A DNA stretch of 64,000 bases from positions 7,851,237-7,915,236 of the forward strand of contig OX388307.1 in assembly GCA_947579605.1 (NCBI GenBank), given 5' to 3'. This document shows, piece after piece, positions 34,001 through 46,000 of the stretch (its first letter is position 1; every line of letters begins with the position of its first letter). Both the position numbers and the translations under genes were made by a program. This DNA is from Athripsodes cinereus (taxonomy: Eukaryota; Arthropoda; Insecta; Trichoptera; Leptoceridae). The notes under the pieces are model-generated. The model had not been told where the DNA came from, did not search any database, and saw nothing but the letters and a program-made list of their open reading frames with translations.

Positions 34001-37000
34001 AAATAGTAATGGCAAAATAAATTTGGAAAAACTTAAAATAATATGTAAATTAAGAGTAGGTAATTAAGATAATATGGAACATCAAAATTTTTTGTGATAT
34101 TTGTTGAGAGAAAATCAATTTGGATGACCCAAGTAGGATGCTCTGTTGATATACTGATACTGGGGAATACACTCACAGGTAGTATAAAAACAATATTCTC
34201 TCTAGAATTTTGTAAGAAAATTTATTCACTTACTAGCTAACCCGGCAAACGTTGTTTTGTCATATACATTATTTCTAGATTACTAATATCGCTATTAAAA
34301 AGTAGGGGTTGATGGTAGAAGGGTGAAAATTTAGGGCTGTATGTATTTTTTAATGCCTCACCATAAAAAAAATTGTCCAAAAAATAAAATAAAAAATTCG
34401 GGGGGGACCACCCTTAACTTTAAGGGTATGAAAAATAGATTTTGGCCGATTCTCAGACCTACACGATAAGCACACAAAATTTCATCAAAATTGGTCCAGC
34501 AGTTTCGGAGGAGTATGATAACAAACATCGTGACACGAGAATTTTATATATTAGATTAATAAATTATTCACGGTCCAAGCCATTTAATTATGTACAAGGT
34601 TGGGATCTCTTCTGGGGATTTGCTTAATAATTCTATACATATGATTAATTATGTAGTATATGTATCATTTAGAGATAATGCTGGTTTGTTTGTTTTTAAA
34701 GGAAAATGTCTGGAAAATCTATTGAGAGGAAAGCTTGGAAATACTTGCAAAGTCTTAGTTCTAGATGTAGATGGAGATGAAGGCATTTATCAAGACCATG
34801 CGAGATATGCAAGTCTTGATTATGACATTGTTCCAGATGAAGCGATAATAAAAAAGAAAAATGTAACAGAATTTAAAAATAAAGTCCAAAAGTATGAGGA
34901 TGGAGAGAAAAATATGGAACTAAAGAAAATATATATAGACGAAAACATGAACTCAATAGAGATGGAACATAGTGACACATTTCCTTATGGAGATGTTTAT
35001 AAATCGTAATCAAATGTTTCTTGTTACACATAATTTTTAATGCTATTAAAAATGATTTTAAAAGTATATTAATAACATGCCGATTAATTCAACATAAAAA
35101 TGTTTTTACATAAATAAATAGATTTTCTTACAAATCAAGTTAAAATGACAGAAATAGAGGAAATAAGCATTTGTAAAGGCTGAAATTCTAATTTTTTGTC
35201 TGTCATTTATATTTCAGTAAGAACATAAACGCATGGTTTGATGAATTAAAAACATTAACTAAGTTTGTTCCTCCTAGTGGTATTTCCCTTCAGTCTACAT
35301 TAGTGTCATCTGCTTTAGAAAAAGAGTTAGATAATATCAGTGTTAAAGAGCACATGCATAAGTATGTTAGTTCAGGAATAGAGAGGAAAGCTGTAGAAGA
35401 AATGGTATGGGAATTATGTGGAGTGCCAGCAAATAAGGTAACATATTTTAGTAGAAGCAAGTCAAACATTTTGCTAACGATTAGGACCTTTTCATACATT
35501 TGTTCCGGAAAATAGTTTTGATAATTATCTATTTGATGCCAAGTTGTTTACATCCATAAACACAAAATCTTGATATAAATTTTAAATTGTGACTAGGGTT
35601 TTATATAATAAATATAATATGATTATAATAAATATTTATCCCGTGGAGCACCCGGTAAAGAATTGGTCTCCCACTCTTCTGGGTAAGTTTTCGAGTGTCC
35701 TGTAAAAGGCAGGTGTTCGAAAAAATTGAGACATTTTACATCTTAAATTCAGCAACGAGGTTTGCCACCCATCCTGAATGTCTTCATTTTATATTGGCAC
35801 GGAGAGGACAGTTTTCATGTTTCTTACATGCAGCTGATCTGCTGGCTACCCCACTTGTGGGATGTGCCGTGATGGTATAATAGTAATAATATAATATGAT
35901 TTTGTAGGTTTCATTGTTATTCTTTCTATGGATAAGAAGAAGAAGTAGAATGGCTTTGAGGAATAAGAAATTATTTAAGGATGACATATCTTATAAAGTT
36001 ATATCAATTAAACAGCAAGATGAAGATAAAGTATGTATTGAAACTGACAGAGGGTCCTTCCAGTGTAATATTCTCGCTATGGCAATAAAGCCTTCACAAA
36101 TTAAAGGTAAAATATTTAAAAGCAACAAATACAAAGTTTTTTTGGCAATATTATTGAGGAATAAACAATTTTTGCTCTACAAAACAAACTATAAACTCTT
36201 CATAACTTTCTAGATATGAAAATCGATAAAAAACTACTGCACAGTAGTAAAGAACTTGAAATTATATCAAGAATGTTCCATGGAGTCAGACGAGGCTTTA
36301 CAATAGATTATTTGAAACCTTTCTGGAAGGAGAGCGGGTACAGTGGGGAAATATTTAGTATGGCTGGAACCATAAGGTTGAGAGTTGACAATACTGTTTT
36401 TCAAATTTAAATTGTACATCTAATCCCGTTGTACAATCATTTGTTGTCAAACTATTTTCAGATCCACAATGGACGAAACCATAAACCTATTGGATGATGA
36501 AGGTTTTATGAAAACTTATACAATTTGTGGACATCTTCGAGTAGAAATGGAAAAAGGTAAATTTATATTTATAAGAACATCAAGTGCATATCTATTTTGT
36601 TTACATTAAATACTTATTTAAGAAATTTATATTTGGTTTTTGACATATTGTAGAGACAGTGCATGTGATTGATAAATATAAACATTCCGTTATTGAACAA
36701 CTTGAATCATGCTTTGGACCCGAGGCGGGTCAACCAATTAGTTATATTGAAGAGAGATATGATTTCATAGAAATACCACAGATAGGAGATTTCACAGGTA
36801 AATTAATTAAACAAAATTAATAAACAGCCGAATTTCATACTTTTGATTAATTGTATTCACATGCTCCTTTTCTCTCTGTTTTGATTGTGTTTTAAAAAGC
36901 AAATATTTGTACATTATGAATTAGACATTTGATATCTTCAATTCAGCTATGAGAAATGCCACTCATCCTGAACGTCTTCTTTTTTATTCGCACGAAGAGG

Positions 37001-40000
37001 ACTACTTACGTGTTTATTTCATGCAGTGTGGTATTTGTCTAATCTAATAAAGCAAAAGATGTACAAATATCAAAGTGTTAATTGTTACAGAGCTATTGAA
37101 AATGTTAAGTCTTTCCGAATCTCATAAATTAATAGAATGGTCGTGCTTGGACATTTATAACAATTGTGATATAGACTCTGCTCTATTGGCAGCTCAGAGA
37201 GCCTGCATTAACATTGTGTACATTTTAAGACCTCAGGTAAAGCTGAACAATATGTTTAAAGTAACAATAATTTAAAACGAAATATATCATAATTATTAAG
37301 AATATATAAGATATTTTATTTCAATACTTCAATTATTTGTTTAATTTAGGCTATCAGCTACGAAGAGCTCACATCTTTTTCACCCAAAATCAGATTACCT
37401 GAATTCGATTTGTTGGAAGAATTAAAGAAATTTCTTTGGAGACATTTGAATTACAAAACAGCTTCTGTGGTGCTAGTCACATCAGCTGTTTACATATATT
37501 TGAAATATTTACACAAAACAAACACATAAACAAGTATATTAAATAGAAAATAAACATTATTGTTTGTATTAGTGATAATATATCCCTCTGCAGTAACTGA
37601 AAACTTTCAGTGTCTTGTAAATTTCACATATTCATAGATAATAAAAGTTTCTACAAATTTCATTTCATTTAGAAATAAAGTCTGTTACTCAGTTTAAATA
37701 TCATAAGTGGTTTCATAAAATCTTGCACATACTGATAACTTATACTTTGAGATATCCACAGAAAAAGTTATTCAGAGAAAATAAATGCCTCACATCGCCT
37801 TTTCAATTTGATGACTCGTAAAAACTTCAATGTGTTTCAGACACAGAAGATTTCATCCAACGAACTTCAGTTGCTTTCCTGTAAAATTTTGATAAACGAA
37901 CATGCAAGGTTTTGTGAAACTACTATCTTAATTTTTGTATGACACTAATGGAATGTTCTACATGAAAGTTGCTCACTTCTGAGAGATACTGTGGAAGAAT
38001 AGTTAGATAAATATATATAACTTACCATCTTCCAAAGTTCTTCCTGTCCTTGCGTTCGAGGGTTTCCCTTGCAACATTTTGTAATAAGGAACCAAAAATA
38101 ATTCGTATTTAACATTTGGTTTCAACTGCTGTAACAGATAACTTCCACTGCCCCCGTTTCTTGCTGCCGCGACAGAGTATTTTTCAGTGGACGACTGATT
38201 TGCATTCGTGTTGTTGCCAACATTATCAATAATGCTGGAATCATTGGATATTGATTCTGTACCATATGGCAATTGTCTGTAGCGGATGTAAACACCTTCC
38301 AGGTACTCATCATAGTCAGTCAACAACTGGAAATAAAAATAATAAATTGGTTAATGAAAGTAATTACAATACATGACAGGGATCATTGTCATAAGCCGAG
38401 TCTCCCATGAATGAAAAGGTCTGAAATATTTTACGATTTCTAAAATAACTGTATCAAAATCTTCTTCATCTTATATTGCTTTAAAACTTCGGGTTAGTAG
38501 CAAATAAGAATGTTAAAATATTAGAAAATGATTTCATAAATATCATAGTATTTATCTACATTGAAAACAAAAAAATTATGATAGGATTATAAATTATTTA
38601 AGCCCAAGTAAATTACTTACATCCCAAATAACTTTGAGAGCTGTGGAGCTGATTGGCACAACCTGTTTAAGAGACAATACATCAGAATCCAAAAACTTTC
38701 TAGCTTCCACCAATTCATACTGAGTAATTGGTTGCAAGTCTCTGGATCTGGTAAGGATGGGATCTGTCATTTCACTAGGAGCTGAGGCTCCGTGCTGGTT
38801 CCAGGCTCTCAAAGCAAATCTGTACAGCTTTTCAGGAAGAAGACCAGTCACAGTAAATCCTTCATCTGTAATGTCTTTTGCAGCTACTATCCATCCTGTT
38901 TGTAAGCTCGAACTGAAGTATTCCACAGAGTAACTGAAAAAGTAACGAATATTAAAATATTAACAAATATAAAACACATGTTAGGAGGGTTCTGTGTCAT
39001 GTGTATATTATTCTACATTATATATTAATGTAAATTTGTAAATTCACTGTTTTTATGGATAGGTATTAGAAAAATAGCAAATAGACGAATGTTTTTGAAA
39101 ATTCTGAGTAGTTTCAGAAATATTATATCTGAAAATCTGGATCATGAGGTATAAATTTGAATTTTTTGGTTGTTTAGTACTGAATGACTCAGTTTTCACA
39201 AAGAAATAAAGCTTTGTACACATTCTCCTCTACAATATAACTCCAGTTATTTTACCATTGAAATTTTCCACTAGGCTGCAATTCTTCGTAAAAAAAATTC
39301 ACCTACATAATAATTCTCAAATCAATCAAAACATCGTTTCTTTCCACCCGCTTACCTTATAACACTTGGATGTCTTTGCCAACCAAGAGTGACTGTGTGT
39401 GCTGTGGTATTGTGAACTGTTGGTCTTGCAGGACGTGGGGGTAGAAGAGCAGGGGGAGATGCCCTTCTGGGAGCTCCTTGGAGTGGGGCTGAGGCCACAA
39501 CTAGAGAGGCAGACCATTTGGATGCACCTGATGATGGAGAGCGGGCTTCACAGGTGTATAGCCCTGAGTCTGATGTGAGGAGATCTACAAAAAATATTAT
39601 TTATTTTATTGTCAAATTGCTTAATTAATATAGCGATCGAAAATGTTTAATTAAAGGTTTTTATACTGACCATCAATAAACAGTGTTCCATTGCTGGCAA
39701 TAGTAATCCTCTTATCAGGGCCTCCTTTTCCAACCACTGCCCCTCCCCCTTGTACAGGAGATATTTCCAATCCATCCTTATCCCAGTGGACAGAAGTAGC
39801 CCCAATTGTGGCACATACCATTTGAGCATTGCTCTTCACAGGAAGAGTTTGATTTGATGGACCAAACTGGATGATTGGCGGAGGAGCATCATCTTTTGTC
39901 AAAACCTAAAAAAAAGATTATTGAATAAAATAGTTGCGTCAGAAGATGCGGAATACGAAATATGAAAGAAAAGAGTATAAGGTAGGTACCTGTAACATGA

Positions 40001-43000
40001 TCCTGTGAGTGGCGCTACCAGCCGCACTGACGGCTGAACATGTAAAGAAGCCTTCATGAGAGCGTCGTGCTGCGGCGAGGTGTAGAGTTCCATCCTGACT
40101 TACAGAAATGCCTCCATCTTGATCTTGTCTTCCAGGAAACAATAGTTCCTGAAATATAAAACTTTTTAAACTGTCCTGTCTCAATTAGGTGAGAGGATGT
40201 ATGAAAGAAAATCGCGGTTTTTTCAATGAAGTTGTTTTAAACTAATTTGAGGTGATTTATAAGCATTGAGACACAGTAAGTACCTTCCAGAAACATTAAA
40301 AATGTTAGCATTAAAAAAGTTTGAAAATGTATTATTTTGTATTTACTAGTTTTCAAGAAATTTTCATTATAAAATGAATTGGTATTTAGATTTCAAATTC
40401 ATGTTTTGTAAAACTTAATTCTAAGGAATTACTTAAAATTCAAAAGCATTTCAACCATCAGCTGTCAATAGCTAATAGCTTTTATGAAACAATAACTGAA
40501 CTTGTATTAAAGGCTTTCCTTCCACTTCCACTCTCCCTCACCATTTAAAACTTTCCAAGTGTTATTGCAAAGTTTTACGGAGCAAAGTGTTTTGACACAA
40601 CCCACAGAAGTCTTGCGGTCTTATGGCATTATTATGTTTTTCAAAATGAAAGACTTCATCCATTCAGAATCTAATATTGTTCAAAAACACTCAAAAGTAG
40701 GGACTTCAAATTAAAATATTAAACAGAAATAATGACTTGGAGGTATTTAAGTCATAAACAAAACGTTTTTATTTCAATATAAATTTTCAATCGAGATTAT
40801 AATAAACTGTAAAGTATAAAGTTAAATAGATTTTGAATAAAATCATTATTTAATTAGGAGGGATATCAAATCTTCTGCCATTCTGTTTGTTCGCTTAAAA
40901 CTTCAGTAGGTAGGTATTTCAAAATATTTACATGTAGTATTAGAAATATATAGAAAAAAATACTTTATAGTATTCGGCCTCAATGTTTCTCTTAGTATCG
41001 TTAGGAGGAAAGTAATATCTGACATATTTTTATGCCAAAGATTTTTAATCAACCTAAATACACTCCAAACGTTTATAAGTAGAAAATAATGTTCTTGATA
41101 GAGTCTAAGAATGAAACTTAATATCTTATTGTAGTAAAGCACTTCTCACATTCTCAATCATCACACACAAAAAGCAGTAAAATTATTTTTTGTATTATTT
41201 TTTTTAAACTCTGCTTTCAGAACCTCGATTGACATAACTAAACTAACATTGCTTAAAACTCTTATATACTCTTTTTGACCAACTATTTTCATTTTTGGAC
41301 TTTTAAAAAATCCTGTATTTGAGTTCTACTACTGTCGACTTTGTTTCACCAAACGACACAAACAGATTTCCTACTATTTATCACATTAGGTACTATTAGA
41401 TTATGAAAAAAAAAACAACCAGAAATATAATTTTTTGTCTTATATTATTGACATTATATATTGACAATAACTACAGATATTGAAAGAGTTATTGGTTTTG
41501 AAAAGGATATTATCAATGTACGGTACGTATTTATAAGAAGAATTTTATTATTCTAGAAGGTAAAAGTTTTAAATATTGTATGATTCATAATGTATTTCAT
41601 AAGGCATAAACAGCAATATATTTACGCATATAATATAATGCTCATAGTATTACAGTGACGATAACATTTAATATTCCAGGATTAAAGCAGATTTTCTCTT
41701 GAGGGATAATACTTTCTGTTTTTAATTATTTCACCCTCCTCGGTGCTGCCTGCGGTAAATATTTTTCTCAATACGCAAACTTTATTATTCACACAAAGCT
41801 CTCCAGGTACTACCCCAATATACGTACAACACTGAGCAAACATGTTGTAGACGTAGTGAAATAAACAGCCTTCTTGCGAAACAGCTAAGATATTCTGAAA
41901 TATTGTGATAATTCAACGGAAATGAGAAATGTAAACTATGTATTCAAAGATCCCGTGGAGCACCCGGTAAAGAATTGGTCTCCCACTCTTCTGCGTAAGT
42001 TTTCGAGTGTCCTGTAAAAGGCAGGTGTTCGAAAAAAATAAGACATTTTACATCTTAAATTCAGCGTTGAGGTTTGCCACCCATCCTGAATGTCTTGATT
42101 TTATACTGGCACGAAGAGGACAGTTTGTATGTTTCTTACATACAGCTGATCTGCTGGCTACCCCACTTGTGGGATATGCCGTGATGGTATAGTAGTAGTA
42201 GTAGTAGTATTCAAGGATTATCATTTACATACAACACTCTTAATTTCTATCTCAGTAACATATACATATGCTCACAATCATAAAAATCTACAAACGCGCA
42301 CCGTCATGTTCAAAAATAATTCAAAATTCTTCACAATTCACTACATGATTCAGATCCGCTACATCCATCCTACAAGTATATGCGGAGATTCTAACTAGCA
42401 CTCAATCTGCAAATCAATGAAATTTCTTTGAGTGTCAATCCTACATTATTAAAATATTTGCTCAAAATTAAATGGATGCAAACACGAGATATCACATAAT
42501 TATAATTGTCAAATACGGAAAAATATATACTTACATATCCTGAACTAGGAAATTTACGATATATTTTTTTAAATAGCGAGTGCAAAATGGAATAAAAGCA
42601 AAATAGACACTCTGCTGGTGGCGTTTCGTAAAATTGTTAAGGTTTTTTGAAAAATGGACTATTTTTCTCAATAAGCCTAGTACTTACGGTACATTTTAAG
42701 GTTCTAGTTATTAAACACTTGAGAGGGATACAACTTTCTCCCTCAACGCCACTCTTCTGAACAGAGTTTAGTAAAGTAGGTACCTACTTGATTTTATAAA
42801 ACTTTCATCCACCAACATCAATAAATAGCCACTCTTTCACTCTCTACAAGTTTTGTATTTAGTTTTCTCCGTCTCAGAGTAATAAAATAATAGTTCATGT
42901 TTATTAGCCAATCGAAAAGTTATAAAACAAAGTTCATATAAAACATAGCAGGTAGTCATTGAAGCAAAATACGAAGAGGGAAAAATAGTTATTTGTACAG

Positions 43001-46000
43001 AATTATTACGAAACATAATTATATTATGTAGATATATGACATAGGTTTTGTGTTTTACTGGATTTAGATAACAAATGTCGAATATAATGGTTCGAAACAG
43101 GTATTGATTAATGTGCCATGGTTAAAACCAGCCTATGCCAATTCGTTAGCATTTAGATACCTTACCTGATTCCTACTAAGGGAAGTTTGCAAAATCTGCT
43201 GGTCTGTTAACTAATACTATATGCACTTTTCTGAGGACACAGCATCAATCAATGTTTGTTTATATTTCCTTAATGGGTGCCTTAATTTGATAAGATAAAG
43301 AGAAATAAATACCCTCTATAAGAACTTTCTTCCTTAGAGCGTAAAATTAAATGAAAAATTTAAGTAACTTATTATTAAACACAAGATATTAATTTATAAA
43401 AGACATTGTAAAATTAAAAATTTATTTTATTGTAATGTCAAATATTATTTTTTGTACGAGGTATGGCATTGAATACTTCTATCTCAAGCCCGGATATTTC
43501 AGAAGTCAAGGGACTTATTTACTGCATTTAACAATGTGGCCTTATAGGTTTAATGGTAAGTTTCTCAGCCAGTTGGCTGTGTTGTGTTATATTTTAGGTT
43601 AAGAGGAGAAATACCTGAAAGAAGGGTTTAGAATTAGTAATGAAAAATTATTACCTGTGCTCCTTCTCTTGCCCAATAGAGTTGTGGTGGAGGGGTTCCA
43701 GTGGCGGCACATGGTAAGGAGGCTGGTTCACCTTCCCACACGGTCACATCGCTGGCAACACGGGACCATACTGGTTTTGCTTCAGAAACAAAAAAAAAAC
43801 AATACAATCAACGATACTGAAAAATCAAATGTGAAATATTTATCTTTACACTGGATTGGTACATAATAATATGACTATTTATATAGCGCCGTACTGTGAT
43901 AATATCACTTCAAGGGCGCTTTACATTATTTAGGATCAACATCCATGTCTATTTTTTTAAATAAAAATACATAATACCAATTAAAAAATTGTCGTCAGAA
44001 AGATAAAAAATCATAATAATAAAAAACAAAATCATAATAAATAAAAAATTATAGAATAATTTCATTTTGTTCAGCAGACATTCAGTCTTTGTCAAAAATT
44101 TAAAATAATGTAGTGTCAAAATTTAAAACAATATAGTGTGTCATGTGTAAAATTTCGAGAAAAAATATGTTTTCAGGCCTCTCCTGAAACCGTCGTAGTC
44201 AGCGGTCCGCCTGAGACCTAGAGGCAAACTATTCCAGAGCTTAGGACCGGCATAATAAAGGGCACGGTCCCCATAAACTGTTCTGTGTGATCTCAATGGT
44301 ATAGATAGAGAGTTCATGACTAGCGCTCTGTGCTGATCTTAAACCACGATGTCTAGCCCCCAGGTCCCTGAAAGATGATTTACATGAATTGTAAATCATC
44401 TCTATCTATTTATACCATCGCAGTATACCCCTCAAATGAGATAGCAACGAGAATAACTGGATGCAATGAACACAAAGTTCGTCCTCTTTTAACCAAACAA
44501 TTAAATCGTTCAGAACAGGTGGCAAACCTATCGCTGAATTGAAAATGAAAATCTCTTATATGTGATGATTTAGAAAACTTGCCTTGTACAGGAAACTCAT
44601 AAGCTTACAGAATAGAGTAGGAGAATTTTTGTAAATTATCATATAATAAAACACGAGTTTCAATATTTAGAAGGCCATGGATACCTTTTCAGTAGCTGGG
44701 TCTATTTGAGATATAATTTACAGCAAATATCCTGACAGAACATACAATAGACTCACAGGTGTGTCGCGTACTCAGTAAGAAACGATGATTTGTAAAAATT
44801 GTCTAGGTAATAAAAACAGAAATTATCAAAAAAATAATGTAAAGCAATAACGTAATCATATTCAACGAATAAAAGGTACCTATTGTCCAGAGATGTGCAA
44901 AATACTTTCAAAAAAGTATTTAAATACAAAATACAAATACTTTTGAATTTTTGTATTTCAAATACAAAATACTAAATACTTTTTCAAAATGGTATTTAAA
45001 TACAAAATACAAAATACGTATTTTCAAAATCCTTTTTAAAATACCTTTTTAAAATACTGTTTACAAATAGTCGAACAAGGTGTAAGACAAAAGTATTTAA
45101 TAATATTTAAACCATTGATGAATGAAAGAGAAATTAAAAACTGGACAAAAGTATACATAAATGGAGAAAGGGTTGACATGATTCGAAATAGCATTGCTTG
45201 CAGACAATTGATGAATTAAAAACTGGACAAGAGTATACATAAATGGAGAAAGGGTTGACATGATTCGATATAGCATTGCTTGCAGACAATTGATGAATGA
45301 AAAACTAGACAAGAGTATACATAAATGGAGAAAGGGTTGACATGATTCGATATATCATTGCTTGCAGACAATGAGGATGAGCCTTAGGAAGAACTGTCAA
45401 AATAGAAAAAAAAAAATAATTAAGTCATGACAAAATGTACGGTTGTTAGAAGAGATAAGCCGAAAATTGTCATAAATGGATTGAGTATCATCAAGCAGGT
45501 AAGAGAATTCCTGACTTGGGCTGCAAAATAAATCAGAATGGATAATCCAAATCTGAAATCGTATGGACTACTGTAACATCATACATACAGTATACAGGAC
45601 TGCTCCAGACTCTTCCTTATCGTCTTCATATGGTTTTTAGTGTTGCCTCCGGATCATTTACAGAGAGAATAAGAGCTGCCACATAACTTCACTACTAAGA
45701 AGTCTACACTAACTGAGAGTCCTAGAGATACTGGTGTTTAAACTGTGTCTCACTGTCCACAAGGCAGCACACTAGGTACCCACTGAGCTGTTCCGATGAC
45801 GAAAATGTGTGGCGAAGGCTGTGCTCAGCTTCTCAAACTCGTTGAACTCAAAAGGGCAAATACCTCTAAATTTGCAGAAAGAAGAAACAAAGTCGCAGCG
45901 TCATCTGCCTGGAATAGATTGCCTTCAGACAAAATTGAAAATGCTACCATTCAGGAGAAATCACAGCGCCCTTGAAATGGCCATGGATCGTTAAACGGCG

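Noticed and set aside
34590..34701. MAO-like gene starting at 34590
   Set aside because: A strong acceptor at 34701 and the exon 34124-34178 in matching phase give a proper nucleotide-binding fold; 34590-34701 is intron.
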